DNA of 64,000 nucleotides from Vulcanimicrobiota bacterium (GCA_021107945.1 JAIORV010000160.1:1-64000), one strand, 5' to 3'; shown: positions 1 to 8,829, numbered from the stretch's first letter. A program made the numbers and translations. The notes: generated from the sequence alone by a model not told the origin.

Positions 1-1165
1 CGGGAATAACTGATCTCAAGGCGGCATGATTTTTTGACAGAATGTATATACACCCTTCTGAAATCAAAGAATCGCTTATACTAAGCATCTCAGCTAACCT
101 GCCTATGGAGATAACTTCCTTTTCATATGCATCAAAACACAAATTAACATAGAAAGATGACAGGCCAAGTTTCAGAGCTTCTTTCTTTCTTTTTAAAATT
201 TTTGGAGAGAGAACGGGTTGTAGTTCTGGATCAATTTTTTCTTTTCTATTCAAGGGATTTGACTTCAACATCATAACAGTTTCTTGTGTGATTAGATTTG
301 CATCTTTCAGTGCATATGCAAGAGCTGATGTACTAACTTTTAAGTTTCTTGCCCATTCTCTGCCTTTATCTATTGTCCACTTGCTTGAATCAGGAATATT
401 AATCAATAATTCTCCTGGAATAAGAAAATTGGAGGCAAAGGCATTGGCGCGTATTTCTGAAAGTTTATTTCTATCATATTTTTTAAAAGAAATATTTGAA
501 TCTCCATTATCATCCAATATCGCGTGAGCGGCTTCGTGAGCGGCAGAGAATCTCTGTCTATAAATATCCTCATTATAATTTACAAGAATACAGTTTCCAG
601 CAGTCGGATGCCTAATAAATAAGCCAGAAATTCTTGGATTATCTAGCCTTCTTCGAAAAACATGAAAACCTATTTTCCTAAAGTCATTATATATATTGAT
701 AATTCCTTTGTTAAAATCATACCTAAGATATTTTCTTAGTTTTTCTGCTGCCTCTTTACCTTGCTCTTTGAAATACGTTCCTCTCTTTTTAAAATGAAAA
801 GGTGTTTGAAGCCTTTGAAAGGAAGTCTTTCTCATTAGAAATTCTTCACATTCACAGAGAAAAAGAAACTCCTGAATTGCCCATCGGTCTTCTTTGAAAA
901 GTTCCTCATCATAATTTCTGAAGAGAGTCTCTGTCTGCTCAAATGGAGCAATTTGTTGGTTTGAGATAAAGAATTTATAATCAACCATATAGAAATCGGC
1001 TAAAATTAAGATTTCGTCACCGGTTGGCTCTTTTATGCCATTTTCAATTTCGGTAATTCTATCTACTGGAATTCCTGTAGAATTGGACAAATCATCAATA
1101 TCAAACTGAAATTGTGTCCTATATCTTTTTAATTTTGATGATAACAATTCTAAGTCAAATGCCAT
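1..1165 (-). CDS. XRE-type HTH / ImmA-IrrE (M78) metallopeptidase, C-terminus outside window
   Basis: The frame is open from an ATG at 1165 to the window's left edge (about 388 codons, no stop), so the 3' end is missing. Residues ~6-60 form an XRE-like helix-turn-helix (DLSNSTGIPVDRITEIENG). HEAAH at residues 210-214 (nt 524-538) is the zinc HExxH of peptidase M78, followed by the family's conserved NAFASNFLIP. A second HTH-like stretch (IGRLAEMLSISDSLISEG) lies near the edge. HTH-plus-M78 proteins typically cleave or bind regulators in stress responses, mobile elements or toxin-antitoxin loci. HicBA lies just upstream on the same strand, which fits such a setting. A short opposite-strand ORF near 288-527 is a shadow of this gene. 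The family is clear; the target is unknown. Confidence 0.85.
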   Translation of the reverse strand, partial: MAFDLELLSSKLKRYRTQFQFDIDDLSNSTGIPVDRITEIENGIKEPTGDEILILADFYMVDYKFFISNQQIAPFEQTETLFRNYDEELFKEDRWAIQEFLFLCECEEFLMRKTSFQRLQTPFHFKKRGTYFKEQGKEAAEKLRKYLRYDFNKGIINIYNDFRKIGFHVFRRRLDNPRISGLFIRHPTAGNCILVNYNEDIYRQRFSAAHEAAHAILDDNGDSNISFKKYDRNKLSEIRANAFASNFLIPGELLINIPDSSKWTIDKGREWARNLKVSTSALAYALKDANLITQETVMMLKSNPLNRKEKIDPELQPVLSPKILKRKKEALKLGLSSFYVNLCFDAYEKEVISIGRLAEMLSISDSLISEGCIYILSKNHAALRSVIP

Positions 1166-1338
1166 TATTATTTTTCCTTACATCCAAATCATAATTAACA
1201 ATTATTTTAATATTCCAAATATCCTTTTGACAGAAGGTCCATTATACAATCTTATAACAGTCCGTAAAATCTTGGGATTAGTTCCTTCGCTTTGCTCAGG
1301 ACCGCTGCGTTCCTCGCAAGTATACTAAACTCTAAAAC

Positions 1339-1527
1339 TTAAAACTTTGGTTTTAATGACGCTTGTTTGCATAGTTCGTTAGCTGTTATTCGATCAAATA
1401 TTTTATGTCTTTTAATTGGTATTGTTTTTAGCTTATTTGTATAAATGGAATGATTTCCCCCTTCTCTAATGAGAAAGAAACCGTTTTCTTTAAGATATTT
1501 TATAAGTTCACGACGCTTTACGGACAT
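1339..1527 (-). CDS. hicA: HicA-family mRNA interferase toxin
   Basis: A 62-residue protein starting MSVKRRELIKYLKENGF, with the conserved GGNHSIY motif containing the HicA catalytic histidine and a second conserved PIKRHK segment. HicA is a small dsRBD-like ribonuclease that cleaves mRNA when its antitoxin is lost. I chose the ATG at 1527 because it matches the family N-terminus; the longer frame upstream is read-through of hicB in another frame. It overlaps the hicB 3' end by 20 bp, so the pair is probably translationally coupled, with the antitoxin gene first (hicB-hicA order). The length is typical of the family. Confidence 0.9.
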   Translation of the reverse strand: MSVKRRELIKYLKENGFFLIREGGNHSIYTNKLKTIPIKRHKIFDRITANELCKQASLKPKF

Positions 1528-1747
1528 TTTCAATCTCCACAGGTATTTGTTCAAACAATGCTCCGGCAGAAGGGATTTCCTTTCCCTGTTGGGTATAGGC
1601 AAGAATCATTTCCGAAAGAGCATCTTTTAACATTTCTCTGCATTCTTCTAATGATTTTCCTTCAGTTACTACTTCTGACCATTCCAAAATCTGCCCCATA
1701 TATCCCGATGGAATCTTTATGTATTTTGCAGTAAAACTGTTTATCAT
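1508..1747 (-). CDS. hicB: HicB-family antitoxin
   Basis: 79 residues with the HicB partial RNase H-like fold: a beta-rich N-terminus (GYMGQILEWSEVVTEGKSLEECREML), a helix (LKDALSEMILAYTQQGKEIP) and no clear C-terminal DNA-binding domain, so it is a short HicB. It would neutralise the HicA encoded immediately downstream. The start is supported by a GGAGGAG Shine-Dalgarno about 8 nt upstream of the ATG at 1747. Because it lacks an evident HTH or ribbon-helix-helix domain, autoregulation may need another protein; the XRE protein on the same strand is one candidate (inference). Confidence 0.88.
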   Translation of the reverse strand: MINSFTAKYIKIPSGYMGQILEWSEVVTEGKSLEECREMLKDALSEMILAYTQQGKEIPSAGALFEQIPVEIENVRKAS

Positions 1748-1841
1748 TATATATCTCCTCCTATACCCATTTTAGCATATTGATTATTGTTTCCTTTTTC
1801 CTTTTGCTTATCCTTCCCATTTCTCTTCTTCCAAACACCTC

Positions 1842-2348
1842 TTAGTTATCCCTGTGAAGAGGACCAACTGCGCATCTTACTCCGACTCCCCAGTGAATGC
1901 AGGTATCAAAGGGTATGGTGATCACTTCGATGCCTCTCTTTTCATACTCTGGAACTAGCCGCTCGTATTGCTTTGCCATTACCATGGTGTTGGGATCGAG
2001 CATTAGTCCGTTGGCGCCAAAAGCTTCATCTTCATTCTCCAGCTTTTTGATCTCAATTTTGTCCCATGCTTCAAGAGGCTCAGGAAGCTCCTTTATAAAC
2101 TCAGGATAATATGAAAGTAATCCCGGACGATGTAGCATACAGACTGTATCCAGATGAAGAATCTTTGGATGTAGATCAATTTTATACACTTTATATGGGG
2201 AACCCAGTAATTGTTGAAGCCATTCAATTCCCGCTATGCTTGTGGCATTCCCTGAATAACCGACATATACATTAAAGTTGTCAGTAAGCACATCGCCGCG
2301 TTCAAGATACATATCATCTTCCAGGTAATGGGGTGAACAGGGAGGCAT
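1842..2348 (-). pseudogene. N-terminally truncated amidinotransferase / arginine-deiminase-fold protein
   Basis: 168 codons that align with the C-terminal half of glycine amidinotransferase/dimethylargininase-type pentein enzymes: an acidic DD cluster before RGDVL, GIEWLQQLL, the LHLDTVCML histidine segment, GANGLMLDP, and the C-terminal GVGVRCAVGPL with the nucleophilic cysteine. The Asp-His-Cys catalytic positions therefore survive. Family members usually have about 260-370 residues and need all five propeller modules; the N-terminal part is absent here. The frame upstream of 2348 runs only 8 more codons to a TAG at 2373-2375, and no Shine-Dalgarno precedes the ATG. A remnant is more likely than an active enzyme, but a short functional form cannot be excluded. 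Confidence 0.55.
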
Positions 2349-2376
2349 GGCGACATATCGGGAATTGTCAAGCTAT

Positions 2377-3156
2377 CTACTCCTTTGCCCCATGTTTCAT
2401 CAGCAATTTTACCATTTTTTCATGCTGACCCTGTTTTGCTATTGACAGTGGAGTTCTGCCGTCACCTGTCTTCACATTGATTTTCGCTCCGTTGTCAATG
2501 AGCATTTTTCCCACTTCATCGCTTCCCACAATGGCCGCCTGGTGTATCGGTCTCCATCCGTCCTTGTTTATTACATTGACATCGCTTCCTTTTTTTATCA
2601 GCATTCGCGCAATGTCGGCATACCAGTAACCCAGGGGCGGTTTTCCCATTTTCATGGTGTAAAACAGCGGGGTATTGCCCGATATATCCTTTGCATTTAC
2701 ATCGGATTTCCTGTCTATCAACAGCTTTGCAATTTTTGTTCTTCCTCCGCTCGCCGCCCAGAACAAAGGCGTCCATCCGTTCTCGTCTTTTATATTTACA
2801 TTGCCACCGGCGTTTATCAGGAGCCTGACAACCCCCTCATTTCCTTTGAGAACCGCTCTATGCAATGGTGTACAACCATCCTTGTCCTTCAGGTTTACAT
2901 TTGCATTTTTTCCAATAAGGAATTTAATTACATCGACCCCACCATACCTGACTGCAAGATGAAGCGGAGTCTCATCCCGGACAAGCCAATCCTTATCTTT
3001 TGCATTTACAAGCTGAGGATTCTGGCGTATAAGCTCCTTTACTTTTTTCAGGTCGCCATTTTGCGCCGCCTTATGAATCTCGCCTGCTTCCACCGATAAT
3101 AAATTAAAAAAAAAGATTGTCAGCAGAAGTAAAATTGTTGTAATAATCTTCTTCAT
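2377..3156 (-). CDS. Exported ankyrin-repeat protein
   Basis: 259 residues. A Sec signal peptide (MKK, hydrophobic run to about residue 20, likely cleavage after SVEA) is followed by about seven ankyrin repeats filling the rest of the protein, with typical signatures such as TPLHLAVRYGG, TPLHRAVLKGN, TPLFWAASGG and GRTPLSIAKQGQ. Ankyrin repeats are protein-binding scaffolds and no catalytic domain is present, so it probably acts in the periplasm by binding a partner. Start ATG at 3156 has AAAGGA about 12 nt upstream. The amidinotransferase remnant lies just downstream on the same strand. The partner cannot be deduced. Confidence 0.85.
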   Translation of the reverse strand: MKKIITTILLLLTIFFFNLLSVEAGEIHKAAQNGDLKKVKELIRQNPQLVNAKDKDWLVRDETPLHLAVRYGGVDVIKFLIGKNANVNLKDKDGCTPLHRAVLKGNEGVVRLLINAGGNVNIKDENGWTPLFWAASGGRTKIAKLLIDRKSDVNAKDISGNTPLFYTMKMGKPPLGYWYADIARMLIKKGSDVNVINKDGWRPIHQAAIVGSDEVGKMLIDNGAKINVKTGDGRTPLSIAKQGQHEKMVKLLMKHGAKE

Positions 3157-3250
3157 AATGTCTCATTCCTTTCTCTGTATATCGGGGTTGGGAAATCCCT
3201 CGTAACCTGGAAACGGGAAGTGAGATACGGGAAACGGGATCCGCCCTCCG

Positions 3251-3290
3251 TTCTCCTCTGTGGTCTTTGTGGTCTTTGCGGTTAATAAAC
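3251..3290. repeat. Dispersed CTCTGYGG-type spacer repeat
   Basis: TCCTCTGTGGTCTTTGTGG followed by TCTTTGCGGTTAA: one of about 14 copies in this window of a degenerate repeat built from CTCTGCGG / CTTTGCGGTGAA units. It lies between the ankyrin and symporter genes and has no coding role. Confidence 0.7.
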
Positions 3291-3304
3291 AGACCTGTCA
3301 TCCT

Positions 3305-5095
3305 TTATCCGTTTTCCTTTTCCTTTTCCTTCTCCCTCAGCTTCTCATCCATTTGTGGTTTTCTTTTGAAATAGTCTTTTGTCATTGTCAACACTACCCC
3401 GCTAAGACCCAGTACCCCGATCAGATTTGGGAATGCCATTAGTGCGTTGAAAACGTCGGATATATTCCATACCAGCTTTATCTGTAATGCGGCGCCAAGC
3501 GGGATTATCAATACATAAATCCAGCGATAAATGTTTACTGCCTTATGTCCCATTAAATATTCCGCTCCGCGGTCTCCGTAATATGACCAAGAGACCAGCG
3601 TTGAAAATGCGAAAAAGATGATTCCGAATGTGACAATATACTCGCCTATATAAGGGATGCCCTTTTCAAATGCGGTCATTGTCAGAACCGATGAGGTCTG
3701 GCCGTTGCTCCATACTCCGGTGGATATTATCACAAGCGCTGTCATTGTGCAGATGGTCAGGGTATCGATAAAGGGCCCCAACATTGCGACAAGTCCCTGT
3801 CTCACGGGCTCGTCGGTCTTCGCCGCCGAGTGGATGATAGGGGCGCTTCCCAATCCGGCCTCACTTGAGAAAAGTCCCCTGGCCACTCCATAACGGATGG
3901 TTGTCATAACTACTGACCCCACGAATCCACCGACCGCCGCTGTTGGGGTGAACGCATGGGTGAAAATCAATTTCAGGGCGTCATCCAGAACGTTGAAATG
4001 AGTTATGAGTACATAGAGAGCGCCGAGGACATATATGATACACATAAAAGGGACAACTTTCGAAGCAAATGCTCCGATTCGCTTTATACCACCTATTATT
4101 ACGACGGCGGTCAAAACCGCCAGTATCAGTCCGACTGCGAATTTAATCCACTTCTCGGTAGCGCCTGAAGCTATTGCATCCGGGTAGAGATCCTCCAGCA
4201 GAAGTCTGTTGAAGCATTGTATCTCCGCATCGGTAAGTTTCCTGATTCCCTTTTTCTTATAATAATCGGTCTTGTCCCCCAATTTCATTTCTTTGAAATT
4301 TTCTTCACTGTAGAATTCCTTATTTTCTATAACTTTGTTGAGTCCGCCCATAAGCAATAATTTTGATTTTCCGTCAATCTCCGTTTCAGGGGAACTCCTC
4401 TCAATAATCTCTTTGGACGCGGGATCCAGGAGGAGCCAAAGCCGCTCTTCGGCGGGGTTCTCGACTTTTCTCAATCCCTTTATCAATTCTTTCCAGCTTG
4501 AAACATCTTCCTGTTTAATGAGGGATGAGCCCTTGACCCTGGACATATATAAGCTTGCAACCGGTGCGGCGACAGAGTTTGCCTGCACCATGTTCCCGAT
4601 TCCAAAGGATGCGATAACCGTAAACAAGGCGAAAAGGAAGCCAAGCCATTTTTGTTTCAGACCAAGCTCCAGGTAGTACATGGGTCCGCCACTAACGACT
4701 CCGTCCTTGTCGATTACACGGAATTTCTGTGATAGAACTGAGCTTGCATATTTCAGAACCATGCCCACGATTCCAACCATCCACATCCAGAAGATAGCCC
4801 CCGGACCGCCTGTCGCTATTGCGGTGGCAACGCCCGCGATGTTTCCCGTTCCGATTGTCGCGGACAATGCCGCCGACAATGCCTGGAAAGGTGTTATTTC
4901 CCCCGGATGATCCGGATCGTCGTATTTGCCGCTGATCAATTCCACCGCGTGCTTGAATGCCCGGAACTGGAGTCCCTTGAGTATTATAGTATAATAAAGT
5001 CCCGCTCCCAGGAGTAGTATAATTGTAAATGGACCCCAGGCGAAGCTCTGAGCTTTTTCTACAAATTTTTCCAGTATGATGGTGAAATTTTGCAC
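3305..5095 (-). CDS. agcS: Sodium:alanine/glycine symporter (AgcS type) with inserted soluble domain
   Basis: 596 residues; typical family members have about 450-480. Family signatures are clear: ALSATIGTGNIAGVATAI (residues ~76-93), GPGAIFWMWMVGIVGM, NMVQANSVA, GGIKRIGAFASKVVPF and GLFSSEAGLGSAPI. It should import alanine or glycine with Na+ through an APC/LeuT-fold membrane domain. The extra length is one block, residues ~186-316 (nt 4148-4540), placed exactly where a short loop normally joins NMVQANSVA and the next helix. This block is soluble, charged and homologous to an insert in the GltS-type symporter at 27979-29781. Start is GTG at 5095 with a GAGAAGA-like ribosome site. The C-terminus is a charged tail. 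It appears monocistronic. Confidence 0.93.
   Translation of the reverse strand: MQNFTIILEKFVEKAQSFAWGPFTIILLLGAGLYYTIILKGLQFRAFKHAVELISGKYDDPDHPGEITPFQALSAALSATIGTGNIAGVATAIATGGPGAIFWMWMVGIVGMVLKYASSVLSQKFRVIDKDGVVSGGPMYYLELGLKQKWLGFLFALFTVIASFGIGNMVQANSVAAPVASLYMSRVKGSSLIKQEDVSSWKELIKGLRKVENPAEERLWLLLDPASKEIIERSSPETEIDGKSKLLLMGGLNKVIENKEFYSEENFKEMKLGDKTDYYKKKGIRKLTDAEIQCFNRLLLEDLYPDAIASGATEKWIKFAVGLILAVLTAVVIIGGIKRIGAFASKVVPFMCIIYVLGALYVLITHFNVLDDALKLIFTHAFTPTAAVGGFVGSVVMTTIRYGVARGLFSSEAGLGSAPIIHSAAKTDEPVRQGLVAMLGPFIDTLTICTMTALVIISTGVWSNGQTSSVLTMTAFEKGIPYIGEYIVTFGIIFFAFSTLVSWSYYGDRGAEYLMGHKAVNIYRWIYVLIIPLGAALQIKLVWNISDVFNALMAFPNLIGVLGLSGVVLTMTKDYFKRKPQMDEKLREKEKEKENG
4148..4540 (-). other. 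Inserted domain inside AgcS, shared with GltS-type symporter
   Basis: Residues ~186-316 of the symporter. Landmarks in order: GSSLIKQ, W-x2-LIKGLRKVENPAEERLW, LLLD, a short variable stretch, LLLMGGLNKVIENKEFY, NFKEMKL, and EIQCFNRLLLEDLYPDAIAS. The GltS-type protein has the same landmarks in the same order (GSSVIKQ; W-x2-LIQRIQKHEDPVNERIW; NLLD; ILVGLNAIISNRDFY; EVQKFNRLVLESVYPETLAT). It has no hydrophobic segment long enough to cross the membrane, so it should be a helical soluble domain on one face of the transporter. I do not recognise it as a named domain. Confidence 0.8.
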
Positions 5096-5112
5096 TTCAT
5101 CTTCTCGCTTTC

Positions 5113-5157
5113 GTTGTAGGCACTACATAAGGGGAGGTCTGAAGACCTCGTCTACGT
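5113..5157. repeat. REP-like GTAG-headed inverted unit (BIME-like)
   Basis: TTGTAGGCACTACATAAGG followed by GGAGGTCTGAAGACCTCGTC-TACG. The right part read on the minus strand is GTAG-ACGAGGTCTTCAGACCTC, that is a GTAG head followed by a GAGGTCT/AGACCTC hairpin. GTAG-headed hairpins are the hallmark of REP elements recognised by RAYT transposases. The remainder of the 296-bp spacer shows nothing else I can name. Confidence 0.5.
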
Positions 5158-5391
5158 ATTTGGACAGGAATTATATATAAGAATTATATATTAAGAAAAT
5201 TCGAATAAGTTTAAGATATTCCTTTTGTAAGTATTCAGTTCCCCGGCATCTCGTTGCGAAAATCGGGGGTTGAAGTTTCTCATGCAGGCTGAAGTCTGAA
5301 TAGTTTCTTCCTTTTGAGTATATTAAACAGGAAGGAAACCTCTCAATTAGAGCGAAATCAAGGGGTAAAATAACAACAGGGAGATTGCCGG

Positions 5392-6723
5392 ATGCCAAGA
5401 TCTGAAAGTCGAAAAATCGAGAATATATCGGATGATTACAAGGAATACCTGTCCCAGTTGCTTACATTGAGCCAGATGTTGAACTCCTCGCTGAAGCTTG
5501 ATGAAGTCCTTAATATGACCATGGACTTGGTTGTCGATTTCGTCAAGGCCGAGAGGGGCTTTATCATGCTTTACAATGAAGACGAAGAACTTGAGTTGAA
5601 AGCTTATGAGAATGTTGACCCAGACTTGATAAAAGAACACAAGGACATCAGTCACACTATATTAAACGCATCGGCGAAAGAGGGAAAAGATGTTCTTTCC
5701 GTGAACGCCCAGCGGGATCCCCGTTTCAAGAACCTGGAGTCTGTCATGCTCACGGGGATGCGCTCCGTAATGTCAGTACCACTGAAAGTCAAGGACAGAA
5801 TAATCGGGGTTGTCTATCTGGATAACAGAATCGAGGAGGGGATGTTCAAGGAAAGACACTTGAATATGCTTTCCGCATTCTCTAATCAGGCGGCGGTCGC
5901 CATCGACAACGCGAGGCTATATGAAAACCTGGTACGCTCTTATGACGAGCGGTTTGAGCTTATACACGAATTACACCAACAGGAAAAAATGCGACTTGCG
6001 AGCGAGGAAGCAAACCGATTGAAATCGGAATTTGTCTCCATAGTTTCCCACGAACTCAGAAGTCCCATGACTGTCATCAAGACATACACATCGGCACTTC
6101 ATATTGATGGAGCATCGGGCAAGAATTCAATATCAAAAGAACAGACATTTGATATATACAAGACTATTGATCAGGAAGTTGACAGACTTATCAGCATGAT
6201 AAACAAGATGCTTGATATATCCAGGATTGACGCGGGAAAACCTCTTAAAATGGATTGGAGGGAATGTGATATAATTCCTTTTATCAGGAATCTTTTAAAA
6301 ATTCAAAGAACTTCGAAATTTTATCGAAAAAAACACAGGATTATTGAAAATATCCCGTCAAATTTGCCAAAATTAAGATGTTCTCAGGAGGAGCTGTCCC
6401 AGATAATTTCGAACCTGGTGGAAAACGCGCTCAAATATTCTCCTGACGGTGGGGATGTAATAGTCTCCGTAAAAAGCGAGCCTGAATGGATAGTTTTCTC
6501 TATAAAAGATCAGGGTATGGGAATATCCGGGGAGAACCAGGAGAAGTTATTCAGGAAATTCGAGAGATTTGACAAAGGAAGCAAGAGAACAATACCCGGC
6601 ACAGGACTGGGATTGTACCTGATAAAAAACCTGATAGACCTTCATGGGGGAAATGTCCAGGTTAAAAGTAAGCTCGGCGAGGGAAGCGAGTTTATTGTCT
6701 CTATTCCCCGGGAGATTAAATAA
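5392..6723 (+). CDS. GAF-domain sensor histidine kinase
   Basis: 443 residues, no membrane segment. GAF domain at ~28-180 (MDLVVDFVKAERGFIMLY … MLSAFSNQAAVAIDNARLYENL), short coiled linker, HisKA with H220 in FVSIVSHELRSPMTVIK, then HATPase: N-box SNLVENALKYSPDG, G1 KDQGMGISGE, F-box LFRKFERF, G2 GTGLGLYL. It should autophosphorylate on H220 in response to a small ligand or a partner bound by the cytoplasmic GAF domain. It lacks a receiver domain and no response regulator gene is nearby, so its partner is encoded elsewhere. Start ATG at 5392 has AGGGAG upstream. It appears to be transcribed alone. Confidence 0.92.
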   Translation: MPRSESRKIENISDDYKEYLSQLLTLSQMLNSSLKLDEVLNMTMDLVVDFVKAERGFIMLYNEDEELELKAYENVDPDLIKEHKDISHTILNASAKEGKDVLSVNAQRDPRFKNLESVMLTGMRSVMSVPLKVKDRIIGVVYLDNRIEEGMFKERHLNMLSAFSNQAAVAIDNARLYENLVRSYDERFELIHELHQQEKMRLASEEANRLKSEFVSIVSHELRSPMTVIKTYTSALHIDGASGKNSISKEQTFDIYKTIDQEVDRLISMINKMLDISRIDAGKPLKMDWRECDIIPFIRNLLKIQRTSKFYRKKHRIIENIPSNLPKLRCSQEELSQIISNLVENALKYSPDGGDVIVSVKSEPEWIVFSIKDQGMGISGENQEKLFRKFERFDKGSKRTIPGTGLGLYLIKNLIDLHGGNVQVKSKLGEGSEFIVSIPREIK

Positions 6724-6780
6724 ACCCGGATGATGCTTTTTAATTCACCGCAGAGGACGCAGAGAGCGCAGAGAGTTTAT
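6722..6780 (-). repeat. Extended copy of the CTCTGCGGTGAA dispersed repeat
   Basis: On the minus strand it reads ...CTCTGCGGTGAATTAAAAAG then CATCATCCGGGTTTA. The extended part (TTTAAAAAGCATTATCCGGG-like) recurs at 10041-10060 and 40912-40931, which shows that some copies are longer elements and not only the CTCTGCGG core. Confidence 0.7.
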
Positions 6781-6921
6781 TACAAATCAGGATTTAATGT
6801 AAATTCTGCGCATAAATTTTCAGGTATTACCTGGCATAGATTTATACTTCCAACAACAGAATTCTTTCACCGAAATAAAGCTACAGAGCATTAATTACAG
6901 GATTAAAGAGGAGAATTTTAA

Positions 6922-8133
6922 ATGAATCCTTCCTGGAAACCAACCCATGCGGTATGGGAATTGACTTTACTTTGCAACATGCGCTGTCTTCACTGCGGGT
7001 CCTATGCGGGGTCCCCCAGAGATGACGAGCTTTCCATGGAGCGGGCACTCGATCTTGTGGATGAGCTTGTTGACCTGGGACTTCGAAGAATTACACTTTC
7101 CGGAGGAGAACCTCTTCTGAGAAAGGGATGGGAAATAATTGCAGAGAGGTTTATTAATAAAGGTGTAAGGACCGGGCTAATATCAAATGGATGGTTTATC
7201 GAAAAAAATCTCGAAAAAATAAAGTCCACAGGGAAATGGGATGTAATCGCTATGAGTCTTGACGGTCTGCGAAAAACCCACGATGCTTTCCGTCGCACCC
7301 CGGGTTCATTTGACAAGATCCTGTCTGCATACCGTGCCCTTGATAAAGCGGAAATCGAAACAGCCTGCATCACCTGTGTCTCCCGGCATAATTTTCACGA
7401 AATGGACACAATCCACGATATTCTTCTCACCCACGGAGTTCGATCCTGGCAGGTTCAACCTCTTTTTATCGGAGGACGCACGAGAGAGTATCAGAATATG
7501 ATGCTCGATATCGAGGAACTTTATGAGATAGCGAAGTTCATTGCAAGAAAGAAAAAGGTAAGCCCGATGAATATCTTCCCGGCGGATGGAGTGGGTTATT
7601 ATTCACGCTTCGATAAAGAAATCCGCCCCGAGGGATGGCCAGGTTGTCAGGCGGGACTCCGGGTTATAGGTATCGAGGCTAATGGAAATATCAAGGGATG
7701 CCTCTCTTTATACCCGGAATCACTAGCGGGGAATCCCTTTGTCGAGGGAAATGTCAAGGAGCAATCATTAAGAGAGATATGGGAAAATCCCGAAGCTTTT
7801 GCATATAACAGGAAGTTCGATCCGGAGAAAGCGGAGGGTTTCTGCAAGGAGTGCAGGCATCTCGAGAAATGTCGTTGCGGGTGCTCAGCCGAGGCGTTTT
7901 TCTTAACGGGGACGACGTATGACAATCCTTATTGCATACACAGGCATGTCTGTCTTCAAAGCGAGCCTGAATATAAGACAACTGTACCGATGACCGATGA
8001 GTTCAAAGAAAAGTCGGATAAATATTATAAAAAGAAAAAAGAAGAGAAAAAGAAGAAGAAATTACATCGCAATGCACCGGGAAAAACCGGACTGTCGGAA
8101 TATAGTCCGGCTCATATACAGGTATTCAGGTAA
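6922..8133 (+). CDS. Radical SAM protein with SPASM domain
   Basis: 403 residues. The SAM-cluster motif C18-x3-C22-x2-C25 (CNMRCLHC) sits near the N-terminus, with SAM-binding features SGGEPLLR and SLDGLRKTHD. The C-terminal SPASM/twitch domain supplies auxiliary Fe-S ligands (GCQAGL, KGCLSL, FCKECRHLEKCRCGC, PYCIHRHVC). SPASM enzymes modify peptides or protein side chains or act in cofactor maturation. No precursor peptide gene is evident nearby, so the substrate is unknown. The C-terminus carries a very basic KKKKEEKKKKK tail after residue ~365, unusual for the family. Start ATG at 6922 has AGAGGAG upstream. Downstream lies only repeat-rich spacer. Confidence 0.9.
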   Translation: MNPSWKPTHAVWELTLLCNMRCLHCGSYAGSPRDDELSMERALDLVDELVDLGLRRITLSGGEPLLRKGWEIIAERFINKGVRTGLISNGWFIEKNLEKIKSTGKWDVIAMSLDGLRKTHDAFRRTPGSFDKILSAYRALDKAEIETACITCVSRHNFHEMDTIHDILLTHGVRSWQVQPLFIGGRTREYQNMMLDIEELYEIAKFIARKKKVSPMNIFPADGVGYYSRFDKEIRPEGWPGCQAGLRVIGIEANGNIKGCLSLYPESLAGNPFVEGNVKEQSLREIWENPEAFAYNRKFDPEKAEGFCKECRHLEKCRCGCSAEAFFLTGTTYDNPYCIHRHVCLQSEPEYKTTVPMTDEFKEKSDKYYKKKKEEKKKKKLHRNAPGKTGLSEYSPAHIQVFR

Positions 8134-8246
8134 TATGGAAATTGGAATCGAGAGGCGAGAGACGAGAATATTTCTCGTTTCACATTTCCCACTTCCCACT
8201 TCCCACTTCCCACTTCCCGCCTCCATTTAGGAGATATTAATGTGTT

Positions 8247-8276
8247 TTCTCCGGTTATTCTCTGCGGTGAATAGTT
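8247..8276 (+). repeat. CTCTGCGGTGAA dispersed repeat copy
   Basis: CTCCGGTTATTCTCTGCGG-TGAATAGTTA. It directly abuts the mreD stop codon and its last bases overlap the end of that gene. The preceding bases 8183-8225 are a microrepeat of CACTTCCC units. Confidence 0.65.
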
Positions 8277-8817
8277 AATCTATCGTGTAACCCTTGTTCT
8301 TCGGCGAGACATCGAAATCTAACTCACGTCCCGGCGGTACTATAACATTTTTGCACATAAAAAAGACCGGGAGGGCGAAAATTGCATTCCAGATTAAAAA
8401 GACGGGAATTTTATATAAATCTGCAAAAGTAGGATAATAAATGTCCAGGAGTATCGCTACACCCGATAGGATAAGAGCGAACCCCGCCGATCCTATAACG
8501 GAGGAGAGGAGAGGCACAAGGAAATTGTCCGTTTCAACTTTTTCCGGCACTATTCCCGCCGCCAATCCCGCGAGGCAATAACCCAGGATGTATAATCCCC
8601 ACAGGTTCCATGAAACGATTCCCGTGATGATCCCCCCGATCAACCCCACAATAATCCCCTCACGATAACCCTTCAAAAGCCCGATTGAAATGACGAAAAG
8701 CAAGACAAGATCAGGCTTTATTCTCAACAGAATAAACTGGGGGAAGAATGACGTCTGCAAAAGCGCCATGACGGTTATTACCAATATATAAATAAGTATA
8801 GAAGCTTTTTTTCTCAT
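8275..8817 (-). CDS. mreD: Rod shape-determining protein MreD
   Basis: 180 residues, almost entirely hydrophobic with about five membrane helices (ILIYILVITVMALLQ, PDLVLLFVISIGLL, IIVGLIGGIITGIV, FLVPLLSSVIGSAGFALIL, IPVFLIWNAIFALPVFF). Family landmarks include the N-terminal TSFFPQFILLRIKPDLVLL and GYREGIIVGLIGG. MreD is the small membrane subunit of the elongasome that works with MreC and MreB to direct sidewall peptidoglycan synthesis. It follows mreC after 12 bp on the same strand. Length is usual (160-180). Confidence 0.9.
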   Translation of the reverse strand: MRKKASILIYILVITVMALLQTSFFPQFILLRIKPDLVLLFVISIGLLKGYREGIIVGLIGGIITGIVSWNLWGLYILGYCLAGLAAGIVPEKVETDNFLVPLLSSVIGSAGFALILSGVAILLDIYYPTFADLYKIPVFLIWNAIFALPVFFMCKNVIVPPGRELDFDVSPKNKGYTID

Positions 8818-8829
8818 AATATGATCCCA

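Noticed and set aside
288-527. A 79-codon plus-strand open frame near the left edge
   Set aside because: It lies antisense to the ImmA/XRE gene, which has a clear HEAAH motif and continuous frame on the minus strand.
5096-5391. Possible glycine riboswitch upstream of the alanine/glycine symporter
   Set aside because: I could not find the conserved glycine-aptamer core; the spacer shows only a REP-like hairpin pair.
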